In this document: positions 43,868 through 51,953 of the stretch, in pieces
Position numbering within the stretch: the stretch's first letter is position 1
Layout of the letters: every line of letters begins with the position of its first letter
Assembly (NCBI RefSeq): GCF_016862095.1
Contig: NZ_BOMH01000006.1
Location: 51,692-115,691 of the forward strand
Source: Actinoplanes cyaneus
GTDB lineage: Bacteria > Actinomycetota > Actinomycetes > Mycobacteriales > Micromonosporaceae
DNA length: 64,000 bases
Direction of reading: 5' to 3'
Notes under the pieces: generated by a model
Told to the model about the DNA's origin: nothing
The model's database searches: none
Seen by the model: the letters and a program-made list of their open reading frames with translations, nothing else
Program-made: the position numbers and the translations under genes

Positions 43868-44244
43868 GCGCCCGGGTCCTCCGGCTCCGCGTCGCCGGCC
43901 GCCGTGAGCAGTTCGCGGGTGAGGTCGCTCAGCGCCGCAGCGTCCAGCGCCTTCACGGTCTTGGCGTCCAGCTCGATCTTCGCGCCGTTACGGCCGGTCA
44001 CGACGACTTTGACGGCGCCCACCCTGGTCCGCAACCAGGCCACCAGCACGGCGACGAACGCGCTGCCCGCGGACGCGGCGACGATCTGGAGCGCGTCCCC
44101 TGCCGGGCCGAGCCGCTCGGCCGGAGCCGGCGCCTCGACCAGGCGCACAGCGCCACGCAGGGCATTCTCCTCGTTCAGCCAGTCACGCAGATCCAGCAGC
44201 CGGCCGTAGACGTCGTCCCCCACCACGGCCACGTACGCGTCCAC
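43864..44244 (-). CDS. EACC1-family effector-associated protein
   Basis: 126 aa from GTG 44244, chosen for GGGGG seven bases upstream; a GTG at 44274 would add ten residues. The order of an N-terminal RLLDLRDWLNEENALRGAVRLVEAPAPAERLG, a hydrophobic helix (VAASAGSAFVAVLVAWL) and a strand pair (KVVVTGRNGAKIELDAKTV) matches the effector-associated constant component 1 proteins that accompany caspase, trypsin and other effectors in actinobacterial conflict systems. Its stop overlaps the start of the caspase/STAND gene, so the products are made together. The hydrophobic helix suggests membrane association near the partner's own membrane helix. Confidence 0.8.
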   Translation of the reverse strand: MDAYVAVVGDDVYGRLLDLRDWLNEENALRGAVRLVEAPAPAERLGPAGDALQIVAASAGSAFVAVLVAWLRTRVGAVKVVVTGRNGAKIELDAKTVKALDAAALSDLTRELLTAAGDAEPEDPGA

Positions 44245-44601
44245 GGCACGACCCCCAGGATTCCGCGGATCCACGATGGATCCGGACAGTCACAGTGCCA
44301 CGAACGAACAGCGGCATCAACCGCCGTCGAACAGTGGGTCTCACCTGCCGCGGACCCGGTCCGCAACCGATCCGGGAATTGACCAGTGCGACCGTCCGGA
44401 TCCGCCGACTCGAAAGTGGATTAGCACGTTTGCCTCGGAAGCGTGGCACAAACGTCTCGATTTCGGCCGAACAGCCGCCACCGGCAGACGGCCGGACAGC
44501 CGAAAACGGTAAACACGGTGAGTCGGAAACAATGGTTGCCGCAGCCCGGCGAAATAGTCTTTCCCGGTCAGCTCCGTACCGAATCACCGGGGGTTTCTCG
44601 C
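44245..44601. other. Divergent promoter region of the conflict system and DUF4360 gene
   Basis: 357 bases, less G+C-rich than its surroundings (for example the runs near 44500-44560). It must contain promoters for both directions, but no consensus -35/-10 pair or clear operator dyad was found. Overlapping open frames are short and unsupported. Confidence 0.55.
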
Positions 44602-45240
44602 ATGTTCCGACTTCTGACCGCCGGCGCCACCGCGCTCGCCGCCGTCGCGATCGCCGCACCGGCCCAGGCCCGCCCGAATCCCGTCCCGGACCAGCGGATG
44701 ACCATCGGGGTGGTGAACGCCATCGGCTCCGGATGCCCGGACAAGACCGCGCGAATCGCCGTTTCGCCGGACAACACCGCGTTCACCGTCACGTACTCCG
44801 AATACACCGCCCAGGTCGGCCCGGAGGCGTCACCGCTCGATTTCCGCAAGAATTGCCAGCTCGCCCTGGACGTGAAAGTGCCGACCGGTTTCACGTTCGC
44901 GATCGCCAGCGCGGATTACCGCGGATATGCCAGCCTGGCGCGCGGCGCGTGGGCCATGGAATCGGCGAACTACTACTTCCAGGGCCATGCCACCACCACC
45001 CGCTTCGAGCACCGGTTCACCGGGCCGTTCAGCGACGACTGGCAGCGCGGTGACCAGGTCGGGATCGCGTCGCTGAGCTTTCTGCCGTGCGGCGAGCGCC
45101 GTTACCTGAACATCAACACCGACCTGCGGGTGAACCGTGGCACGTCGGACGCCCGCAAGGAGACCAGCTTCATCTCGATGGACTCGACGGACGCCGCGAT
45201 CAACACGGTCTACCACGTCGCCTGGCGTCAGTGCCGATGA
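44602..45240 (+). CDS. Secreted DUF4360-family protein
   Basis: 212 aa from ATG 44602 with GGGGG upstream. Signal peptide ending AIAAPAQA. The mature part begins with the family motif IGVVNAIGSGCPDKTARIAVSPDNTAFTVTYSEY and continues with RKNCQLALDVKVPTGFTFAIASADYRGYASL, both typical of DUF4360. Four cysteines lie at GSGCP, RKNCQ, LPCGE and WRQCR, probably as two disulfides. Related proteins occur in secreted fractions of actinomycetes and fungi; function unknown. Confidence 0.88.
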   Translation: MFRLLTAGATALAAVAIAAPAQARPNPVPDQRMTIGVVNAIGSGCPDKTARIAVSPDNTAFTVTYSEYTAQVGPEASPLDFRKNCQLALDVKVPTGFTFAIASADYRGYASLARGAWAMESANYYFQGHATTTRFEHRFTGPFSDDWQRGDQVGIASLSFLPCGERRYLNINTDLRVNRGTSDARKETSFISMDSTDAAINTVYHVAWRQCR

Positions 45241-45247
45241 AGCCCCG

Positions 45248-45299
45248 GGCTGGCACTCACGGCTGCGTTCGGCGCTCGGCACAGCCGTGAGCACCAGCC
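45248..45299. repeat. Diverged palindrome, copy E
   Basis: 18-bp arms with two mismatches around a 16-nt centre. The outer stem (GGCTGG and CTCA / TGAGCACCAGCC) matches copies A-D, but the inner stem is CGGCTG / CAGCCG, not ATGGNCGTTAT. It lies between two convergent genes, 8 bases from each stop. Confidence 0.75.
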
Positions 45300-45306
45300 G
45301 GTGCCA

Positions 45307-46575
45307 CTACTTGTCGAAGGCGGCCCACGGGCTTTCCGCTGGTGGGCGGTGACGGCCGGCCGTCTCGTCGGCGGCCGGCCTCGACTCGGCGAGCGGCGTC
45401 GGCTCGGCGGGCGGCTGCACGGAACGGTGGGCGAAGAACGCGGCCAGCGCGGTGGTGATCGGCACCGCGGCGATCAGCCCGATCGTGCCGACCGCGCTGC
45501 GGACCAGCTCCTGCGCGATCAACGGGCCGGTGAGCAGCTCCCCGACCGGCGTGCCCCCGGTCGCGAAGAGCAGCATCAACGGCAGCGACGCGCCCGCGTA
45601 GGCGAGCACGATCGTGTTGATCACGGAGGCGATGTGCGCCCGGCCGATGCGCGTCGCGGCGCCGTAGAGGCGGCGGAACCCGTACGCCGGATTGGCGATC
45701 GCCAGCTCGGTGACGGTGGCCGACTGGGTGACCGTGACGTCGTCGAGCACGCCGAGCGAGCCGATCACGATGCTGGCCAGCAGCAGGCCCTGCATGTTGA
45801 CCTCGCCCTGGCTGATCGACAGGAAGTTCGAGGTGTCGTCGACGACGCCGGTCAGATGCACCACGGCGACGCTGATCCCGGCCAGCACCGTCGTGATGAT
45901 CAGGCTGGCCAGGGTGCCGGCCACCGCGATCGTGGTGGTGATGGTGAGCCCGTGCGTCAGGTAGAGCACGGTCAGCATGATCGCGGCCGAGCCGACCACC
46001 GCGACGAGCGTCGGGGACCGGCCGTCCAGGATCGCCGGCACGATGAAGAACAGCAGCACGCCGAACGTCACCGCGAGACCGGCCAGGGCGGTCACCCCGC
46101 GCCACCTGCCGAACGCGACCACGGCCAGGGCGAACGCGATGCCGAGCAGCCACAGCTCGCGGGAGCGCTGGTGGTCGGCGATCGACCAGGAGAGCCCGCC
46201 GTCCTGGTTCTCCAGGCCCATCACGACGACCCGGTCGCCCTTCTTGATCTCGGGGGCGCCCGGGCCGTACGGCAGCTCGGTGCTCACCACCTCGCCGGAC
46301 TCCAGCTTCACCGTGGCCGTGCCGCAGCCGGTTGGTTGCTCCTCCCCGGCCGGGACGGGCGCGCACTCGGTGTGGGTCAGCGTCTGGACCACGCCGTTCG
46401 ACTGTGCCGGGCCGTCGGGAGCGGACTCCGCCCGGGGCGCGTCCCGGGGCCAGAGCAGCAGCATCCCGAGCGCGGTGAGCAGGACCGCCGGGATCAGCAG
46501 CAGGAGCGTGAGGCGACGGGCCTTCGGGAGCAGGTCGGTGCCGTGCGCGTGGCTGTGGCTGTGCGGTTCGGGCAT
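45307..46575 (-). CDS. YibE/F-family membrane protein
   Basis: 422 aa. The N-terminus is His-rich (PHSHSHAHG), possibly metal-binding. One helix follows (LTLLLLIPAVLLTALGMLLLW), then an extracytoplasmic domain (VVQTLTHTECAP, GDRVVVM), then about seven helices with the YibE/F pattern (GFRRLYGAATRIGRAHIASVINTIVLAYAGASLPLML). The C-terminal 40 residues are a Pro/Ala-rich cytoplasmic tail. The family is widespread in Gram-positive bacteria with no established function. Confidence 0.88.
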   Translation of the reverse strand: MPEPHSHSHAHGTDLLPKARRLTLLLLIPAVLLTALGMLLLWPRDAPRAESAPDGPAQSNGVVQTLTHTECAPVPAGEEQPTGCGTATVKLESGEVVSTELPYGPGAPEIKKGDRVVVMGLENQDGGLSWSIADHQRSRELWLLGIAFALAVVAFGRWRGVTALAGLAVTFGVLLFFIVPAILDGRSPTLVAVVGSAAIMLTVLYLTHGLTITTTIAVAGTLASLIITTVLAGISVAVVHLTGVVDDTSNFLSISQGEVNMQGLLLASIVIGSLGVLDDVTVTQSATVTELAIANPAYGFRRLYGAATRIGRAHIASVINTIVLAYAGASLPLMLLFATGGTPVGELLTGPLIAQELVRSAVGTIGLIAAVPITTALAAFFAHRSVQPPAEPTPLAESRPAADETAGRHRPPAESPWAAFDK

Positions 46576-46637
46576 GCCGCACCCTAACCGGCCGGTGGCT
46601 GCTCGCGGCGAGCAAGCACCCCCCGGTCATCTGCTGG

Positions 46638-47300
46638 CTAGGGCCGCCGCGTACGGGCGGTGGCGCGATCCTCGGCCGTGCGGCCGAAGAGCAGCCAGAA
46701 CTCGGTGATCGCGAGCGTCAGCACGGGACGGCGACCGGCCAGGTATCCCAGCGGGCCGGCCGGGTCGGGACGCCAGGCCGCCGCGGCCGTACGCACATTG
46801 CCTCTGCCTCTGACCGGGGTCCTTTTGACCCGGCCCTCCAGCGCCTGGGCGACCGTGAAACCCAGCGGGAAGCGGCCCGGAACCCGGCGTTTCAGCCGGA
46901 CCAGCGCCGACGCGATCGGGGCGCCCTCCGGTGTCGCGGCGGTCGCGTCGAGCAGGTCCTCGTCCGCGTCGAGCGTGAACGTGGCCAGTTCCTTCGGGAT
47001 GCCCCACAGCTGGCGGCCGCCCTCCCGCGAGGCGACGCTGTCCACCCAGATGTCGGTGATGCTGACCCGGGGCCGGCCGCGCTCGTGCGTGAGCACCGCG
47101 CTGAGCAGCTCCCGGTAGTGCAGGACGCCCCCGGGCTGATAGTCGACCCAGGCCGCGCCGACCGCGGCCCGGCCCCCGAACGACAACGGCCGTGCCGCCG
47201 CGCCCAGCACTTCGGGCAGCGGCGGCACGGCTCGCATCGGGACGAGGAAGACCGACAGGTACATCTGTCCGCGCAGGTGCCAGGGCTCGGGCGGGTACAT
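46638..47300 (-). CDS. Acetoacetate decarboxylase-like protein
   Basis: 220 aa from ATG. The family segments are PPEPWHLRGQMYLSVFLVP, HYRELLSAVLTHERGRPRVSITDIWVDS, and REGGRQLWGIPKELATF, where the Lys of the W-G-I-P-K motif aligns with the Schiff-base Lys of acetoacetate decarboxylase. Members include aldolase-dehydratases of secondary metabolism besides true decarboxylases. No biosynthetic genes are adjacent, so the reaction is open. Confidence 0.8.
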   Translation of the reverse strand: MYPPEPWHLRGQMYLSVFLVPMRAVPPLPEVLGAAARPLSFGGRAAVGAAWVDYQPGGVLHYRELLSAVLTHERGRPRVSITDIWVDSVASREGGRQLWGIPKELATFTLDADEDLLDATAATPEGAPIASALVRLKRRVPGRFPLGFTVAQALEGRVKRTPVRGRGNVRTAAAAWRPDPAGPLGYLAGRRPVLTLAITEFWLLFGRTAEDRATARTRRP

Positions 47301-47323
47301 GCTCCAAGACTGGCATCGATGGG

Positions 47324-48892
47324 TCAGTAACGGAAGCGGCTGACCACGCTCTGGAGCTGGGCGGAGGTCTCGGTGAGCTCCTCGGCGGCCCGGCGGGTGT
47401 CGGCGACCGTGTCGGTGGTGCGGCGGGTCGCCTCGGAGACCCCGGTGATCGTCGCCGCGATGTCCCCGGCGCCGCCGGCCGCCTCGTGCAGCGTCCGGTT
47501 CATCTCCTGGGTGGTCGCGGTCTGCTCCTCGACCGCCGACGCGATCGTCAGCTGCAGGCCGTTGATCCGCTCGATGATCTCGCTGATCTCCTCGATCGCG
47601 CTGACCGCGCCGCTGGTGTCGGCCTGGATCGACTGGACCCGGCGGGAGATGTCCTCGGTCGCCTTCGCGGTCTCCTGGGCCAGGTCCTTGACCTCGCCGG
47701 CCACCACCGCGAAGCCCTTGCCCAGCTCACCGGCGCGGGCCGCCTCGATGGTGGCGTTCAGCGCGAGCAGGTTGGTCTGCTCGGCGATGCTGGTGATCAC
47801 CTTGACCACGGTGGCGATCTCCGCGGACGACTCGCCGAGCCGGGCGACGATCTGGTTGGTGGCCGCGGCGGCCTGCACGGCCTGCACCACCACCTGGGTC
47901 GCCTCGGAGGTGGAGACGCTGATGTCGCGGATCGCCGAGCCCATCTCCTGGGCGCCGGCCGAGACGAACTGCAGGTTGTTGGAGACCGTGTCGGCGGCCG
48001 CCGAGACCGTGCCGGCCTGCGCCGAAGCCTCGTTCGCCGCCGCGTCGACGGCGGTGGAGACCGAGGAGAGCTGACCGGCCGCGTGCTGCAGCGTGGACGC
48101 GCTGCCGGCGAGCTGCACGACGTCCTCGCGGAGGCGGGCGATGCCCCGGTCCAGCGCGGCGGCCATCTGGCCCACCTCATCCTGGCTGGTGACCCCGGAG
48201 GTCCGGGTCAGGTCGCCCTCGGCGAGCCCCTCGGCCAGCTTCGAGACGCTCCGGACGGACCGGCGCACGCTGCCCGCCACCCGGAACCCGATCAGCAGGC
48301 TGAGCAGCACCCCGGCGGCCAGCACCAGGGCGATGACCCAGGTCGCCCGGGTGGCCGCCGAGCCGGCGTCGGAGATCTGCGCCTCGGCCAGGGACGTGGC
48401 CCGGGCCTTCAGCGCGTTCGCGTCGTCACCGAGCGCGCCGTGCAGCTTGTTGTAGTCGATGAGGGCCTGGTTGAGCTCGGCCTGGGTGGCCTTGGTCAGA
48501 TCCTTGCCCATGAACCCGAGGTACGCCGTCCAGTCCTCCTGGGCCTTGGCCACCGTGGCGTCGCCCGGCAGCGTCTTCTCCAGGGCCTTCAGGGCGTCGT
48601 CGACCGCCTGCTTGTTGAGGTCCATGCCCGCCTTGATGTCCTTGGCGATGGCGGGGTAGAGCTGGAGCGCCGACGCGTTGCCGGCGTACGCCTCGATGTT
48701 CTGGCTGAAGTCGGTGACCGACGACCCGATCGCCAGTGACTGGCGCTGGGCCGTTGCCGCCTTCTCGTTGAGGTCGTGCACCCGGTAGATGGCCATGCCA
48801 CCGACGATCACGCCACCGATCGTCGCGGTCAGGGCCGCCGCGCCGATCTTCGTCCGCAGGGAACGGTTGTCGAACGCACCACTCAAGCCCAT
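47324..48892 (-). CDS. Methyl-accepting chemotaxis protein
   Basis: 522 aa from ATG 48892 with GAGGAGAGG upstream. It has an N-terminal membrane helix, a helical extracytoplasmic domain of about 140 residues (the four-helix-bundle type), a second membrane helix ([21 protein letters not shown]), a HAMP domain, and the signalling domain with the conserved tip [40 protein letters not shown]. The C-terminus VVSRFRY is typical of actinobacterial receptors. No chemotaxis kinase is in the window. Confidence 0.95.
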   Translation of the reverse strand: MGLSGAFDNRSLRTKIGAAALTATIGGVIVGGMAIYRVHDLNEKAATAQRQSLAIGSSVTDFSQNIEAYAGNASALQLYPAIAKDIKAGMDLNKQAVDDALKALEKTLPGDATVAKAQEDWTAYLGFMGKDLTKATQAELNQALIDYNKLHGALGDDANALKARATSLAEAQISDAGSAATRATWVIALVLAAGVLLSLLIGFRVAGSVRRSVRSVSKLAEGLAEGDLTRTSGVTSQDEVGQMAAALDRGIARLREDVVQLAGSASTLQHAAGQLSSVSTAVDAAANEASAQAGTVSAAADTVSNNLQFVSAGAQEMGSAIRDISVSTSEATQVVVQAVQAAAATNQIVARLGESSAEIATVVKVITSIAEQTNLLALNATIEAARAGELGKGFAVVAGEVKDLAQETAKATEDISRRVQSIQADTSGAVSAIEEISEIIERINGLQLTIASAVEEQTATTQEMNRTLHEAAGGAGDIAATITGVSEATRRTTDTVADTRRAAEELTETSAQLQSVVSRFRY

Positions 48893-48951
48893 GGCCGTAC
48901 CTCTCCTCAACAGTGTCTGACACCCGCTGAATCGGCACGGTCCGCTGCCGG

Positions 48952-49572
48952 TTAAGCAACCTCGGCAAGCGCTCCGAAGATGAGACTCGTGGAGGCGGCC
49001 CCCGGGTCCTGATGTCCGATGCTACGTTCCCCCAGGTAGGAGGCGCGGCCTTTTCGGGCCTGCAGGGGCACGGTGGCCTCCGCCCCGGCCTGCGCCGCGC
49101 GGGCCGCCGCCCCGGCCGCCCCGGCCAGATCCGCTCCCCCGGCGACCGCTTCCTCGAAGGCGTCCACAGCCGGGCCGTACGCGTCGATCAGGGTCTTGTC
49201 CCCCGCAGCGGCGCCGCCCAGCTTCCGGACCGCCGCCAGCCCCGCGCGCAACGCGGTCACCAGGTCGGCCGGCTGCACCTCGGGGGTCGCCGGCAACGCC
49301 TTCCCGGCCGCGCGCAGAGCACTGCCGTAGAGCGGGCCGGACGCGCCACCCACCCGGGACATCAGGGTGGCACCGGACTTCACCAGCACCTCGGACACGG
49401 TCTCCGGCGGCGACTTCTCCAGGGCGGCGACCACCGCGGTGAACCCCCGATGCAGGTTCACCCCGTGGTCACCGTCGCCGATCGCCGAGTCGAGGCGGGT
49501 GAGCCCGTCGGCGCCGGCCGCGATCGCCTCGGCGGCGGCGCGCATCCAGTCCCGGGCGAGCGCTGCATCCAT
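48952..49572 (-). CDS. dhaL: Dihydroxyacetone kinase subunit DhaL
   Basis: 206 aa from ATG. ADP-binding signature [12 protein letters not shown] (metal-binding aspartates) and the [12 protein letters not shown] motif. It lies 2 bases behind dhaK on the minus strand. DhaL donates phosphate from its bound ATP to dihydroxyacetone held by DhaK, and is re-phosphorylated by DhaM, encoded divergently. Full length. It is the second gene of the dhaKL operon. Confidence 0.95.
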   Translation of the reverse strand: MDAALARDWMRAAAEAIAAGADGLTRLDSAIGDGDHGVNLHRGFTAVVAALEKSPPETVSEVLVKSGATLMSRVGGASGPLYGSALRAAGKALPATPEVQPADLVTALRAGLAAVRKLGGAAAGDKTLIDAYGPAVDAFEEAVAGGADLAGAAGAAARAAQAGAEATVPLQARKGRASYLGERSIGHQDPGAASTSLIFGALAEVA

Positions 49573-49574
49573 GC

Positions 49575-50567
49575 TCAGGCACCCCAGCGCAATCCGGGGG
49601 TACGCACCGGCGCGTCCCACAGCCGGATCATCTCGTCGGTGGCCTGGCACAGCGTGACCGACATCCCGGCCATGTCCAGACTCGTCACGTAGTTCCCGAC
49701 GAGCTGCCGGGCGATCGTCACCCCGCGCTCCTCCAGGTGGGCCGCGACCTCACCGTAGATCAGGTAGAGCTCGATCAGCGGCGTTGCGCCCAAGCCGTTG
49801 ACCAGCACGATCACCGGGCCGGAGAACGACTTGGCGGTCAGGATCGCGTCCAGCGCCGACCGCACGAGCTCCTTGGCGGGACGCCACTTCTCCCGGCGGC
49901 GGCCCGGCTCCCCGTGGATGCCGACACCGGCCTCGATCTCGTCCGCCGGAAGGTCGAAGCCGGGACGACCGGCGGCCGGGGTGGTTACGGCCGTCAACGC
50001 GTACGCGAAAGAGCCGGAGGCCGCATTGACCTCGCGCCCCAGAGCGGCGACCTCGCCGAGCTTGCCACCCTCCTCGGCGCGCGCCCCGGTGATCTTCTCG
50101 ACCAGCAGCGTCGCCCCGGTCCCCCGGCGCCCGGCCGTCCACGTCGAGTCCTCCACCGCGACGTCGTCGTCGACCAGCACCGTCTCGACGCTGATCCCCT
50201 CCTCGCCGGCCAGCTCCCCGGCGAGCTGGAAGTTCATCACGTCGCCGGTGTAGTTCTTGACGATGTGCACCACCCCGGCGCCACCGTCGGCAGCCTTCGT
50301 CGCGGCCAGGATCTGATCCGGCACCGGCGACGTGAAGACCTCACCCGGGCAGGCAGCGTCGAGCATGCCCGGCCCGACGAACCCGCCGTGCAACGGCTCG
50401 TGCCCCGATCCGCCACCGGAGACCAGGGCCACCTTGCCCGGCTGTGGTGCGCCGGCCCGGACGATGTACCCCTCCTCGACCTCCACCCGCAACTCCGGAT
50501 GGGCGGCGGCGAGCCCCCTGAGGGACTGGGCCACCACGTCGGCAGGGTCGTTGATGAACTTCTTCAC
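49575..50567 (-). CDS. dhaK: Dihydroxyacetone kinase subunit DhaK
   Basis: 330 aa, ATG start (MKKFINDPADVV). Substrate-binding motifs: VSGGGSGHEPLHGGFVG, NYTGDVMNF, and VGIHGEPGRR, where the His forms the covalent hemiaminal with dihydroxyacetone. The C-terminal VLVNGLGATPLIELY is also diagnostic. It binds dihydroxyacetone, feeding glycerol or other triose sources into glycolysis. It is divergent from dhaM-HPr with a 66-base gap. Confidence 0.95.
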   Translation of the reverse strand: MKKFINDPADVVAQSLRGLAAAHPELRVEVEEGYIVRAGAPQPGKVALVSGGGSGHEPLHGGFVGPGMLDAACPGEVFTSPVPDQILAATKAADGGAGVVHIVKNYTGDVMNFQLAGELAGEEGISVETVLVDDDVAVEDSTWTAGRRGTGATLLVEKITGARAEEGGKLGEVAALGREVNAASGSFAYALTAVTTPAAGRPGFDLPADEIEAGVGIHGEPGRRREKWRPAKELVRSALDAILTAKSFSGPVIVLVNGLGATPLIELYLIYGEVAAHLEERGVTIARQLVGNYVTSLDMAGMSVTLCQATDEMIRLWDAPVRTPGLRWGA

Positions 50568-50633
50568 GGCCGGCTCCTCTCCGTGCTTCTCGGAACACCC
50601 ACTGCATCCTCGCGCGGTCTAGAGTCGAGATCC

Positions 50634-51014
50634 ATGGGGCTCGTGGGAATCGTGCTGGTTTCGCACTCCGAGCAGTTGGCGTCAGGCCTGCGCGACCTGT
50701 TGCGCCAGGTCGCGCCCTCGGTGCCGGTCCACGCCGCCGGCGGCACCGACGACGGTGACCTGGGCACCAGCCCCGACCGTCTCGCCGAGGCCATCACCGC
50801 GGCCGGCTCGGACGCCGGCGTCATCATCCTGGCCGATCTGGGCAGCGCCGTGCTGACCGCCCGGGCGGTGCTGGACGACATGCCGGGGCCGGTGCTCGTC
50901 GACGCGCCGTTCGTGGAGGGCGCGGTCGCGGCCGCGGTCACCGCCTCCACCGGCGCCGGCCTCGACGAGGTCGCCGAGGCCGCCCGGGAGGCCCGCGATG
51001 TCCCCAAGTTCTGA
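50634..51014 (+). CDS. dhaM: PTS-dependent DhaM phosphotransferase subunit
   Basis: 126 aa from ATG 50634. Minimal EIIA-man-like DhaM domain only: active His11 in GIVLVSHSEQLASGL, then IILADLGSAVLTARAVLD and LVDAPFVEGAVAAAV. In enterobacteria the same protein carries fused HPr and EI-like domains; here the HPr is a separate, overlapping gene and no EI gene is nearby. It passes phosphate from HPr to DhaL. Its 3' end overlaps the HPr start by 17 bases, so the two are coupled. Confidence 0.94.
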   Translation: MGLVGIVLVSHSEQLASGLRDLLRQVAPSVPVHAAGGTDDGDLGTSPDRLAEAITAAGSDAGVIILADLGSAVLTARAVLDDMPGPVLVDAPFVEGAVAAAVTASTGAGLDEVAEAAREARDVPKF

Positions 51015-51258
51015 GATCGCGGTGGTGCTGCCGGCGGCGTTGCACGCCCGCCCGGCCGGCGAGGTGGTCAGGGCCGCCGCCGCGTTCCGGGCAACGATTG
51101 AGGTACGGCACGGGGAGCGCGCCGCGCCGGCTCGCAGCGCGCTGAAGCTGATGTCGCTGGGCGCGCCCGCCGGCGCCACGGTCACCGTCCACGCGTCCGG
51201 TGAGGACGCCGCCGCGGCCGCCGAATCCGTCGCCGAAACCCTCCGCGCCGCCACCTGA
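50998..51258 (+). CDS. HPr-like phosphocarrier protein
   Basis: 86 aa from ATG. Active His16 in PAALHARPAGEVVRAAA, and the regulatory-serine region ARSALKLMSLGA. The conserved Ser-46-type segment differs from the usual S-I-M-G form, so kinase control may be absent. It overlaps dhaM and likely serves the dihydroxyacetone kinase first. The general PTS enzyme I must be encoded elsewhere. Confidence 0.93.
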   Translation: MSPSSEIAVVLPAALHARPAGEVVRAAAAFRATIEVRHGERAAPARSALKLMSLGAPAGATVTVHASGEDAAAAAESVAETLRAAT

Positions 51259-51279
51259 CCGCTGTCGAGCCCCACGCCC

Positions 51280-51432
51280 CGGATCCGCGTCGTTCCGGAG
51301 TTTCCCGACCTGGTACGCCACTACTACCGGGCCAGCAAGCTCTGGTCGGGTTCGTACTTCGCCGGGTCTGTCGGCGGCGCACCGCTGAGCGTCATCAAGC
51401 AGTACATCGAGCGGCAGAACCGTCCCGGTTAA
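51280..51432 (+). mobile_element. Remnant of an IS200/IS605-type TnpA transposase (C-terminus)
   Basis: In the same frame as HPr and after its stop, an open stretch encodes RIRVVPEFPDLVRHYYR, then ASKLWSGSYFAGSVGG and APLSVIKQYIERQNRPG, ending at TAA 51430-51432. The LWSxSYFxxSVGG and VIKxYIExQ motifs are the conserved C-terminus of IS200/IS605 family Y1 transposases. The N-terminal two thirds with the H-x-H motif and the start are gone. A hairpin of the type found at IS605-group ends follows at 51478-51493. Confidence 0.85.
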
Positions 51433-51794
51433 GGCACTGCTCGGGCCTGGCGGCCCTCCCAGCGCGGGCCTTCACCCCCGGCCTGAAGGCCGGAGCACTG
51501 GCCCGCATTCCGGTAGCGATCCGGATCGGTGAGCAGACCGCCGGCGAGCGTGACGACCTCCTCGGCCCGATCCCGGACCTCGGTGAGGTCACCGCCGTCG
51601 GCGAATCGTGCGAGCGCGAGGTTGAGGGTGGCGCGGCCGAGGGCGTGCAGCAGGCGCCCCGGGTCGGCGAGCTCACGGGCGGCGGCGACGGCCCGGCCGA
51701 CGGCCGCCTCGGTGTCCGGGCCGAGCCCGCTGCGCGCGGTGCTCTCGTCGGCCGCGTCGAGCAGGCGGTCGACCTCGCCGGGGGTGCTCACCAT
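51429..51794 (-). pseudogene. Truncated TPR/CHAT-type protein, cut by the IS scar
   Basis: 121-codon frame from ATG 51794. The first about 93 residues (EVDRLLDAADESTARSGLG, TEAAVGRAVAAARELAD, LLHALGRATLNLALARF, VVTLAGGLLTDPDRYR) look like the start of a tetratricopeptide or CHAT-associated protein. Beyond residue 93 the frame runs into IS-end sequence (NAGQCSGLQAGGEGPRWEG), which is not a natural continuation. The 3' part of the original gene is missing to the left. Interpreted as an IS insertion followed by decay. Confidence 0.65.
51478..51493. repeat. IS605-type terminal hairpin
   Basis: CCGGCC-TGAA-GGCCGG, 6-bp arms with a four-base loop. Together with the flanking CACCC and GAGCACTGG sequence it resembles the subterminal hairpins at the ends of IS200/IS605 group elements. 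It lies between the TnpA remnant and a truncated minus-strand gene. Confidence 0.6.
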
Positions 51795-51953
51795 GGGGTT
51801 GTCGCACGCCGTGCGGGCATGCCGCTGTTCTATCAGGACTTCGAGGGCCGCCGATACCCCTGATCCCTACGACCGGTCCTGGGCCGATTCCGCGGGTGAC
51901 GGGCGGTTGCGGTTCTCAGCGTGCGCACAGCGAACGCCACGAATGCTGGGGCC

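Noticed and set aside
51645..51863. Short frame ending in PLFYQDFEGRRYP before the PAF-acetylhydrolase gene
   Set aside because: Its upstream part is antisense to the truncated TPR-like gene and the 14-codon tail alone is too short to support.
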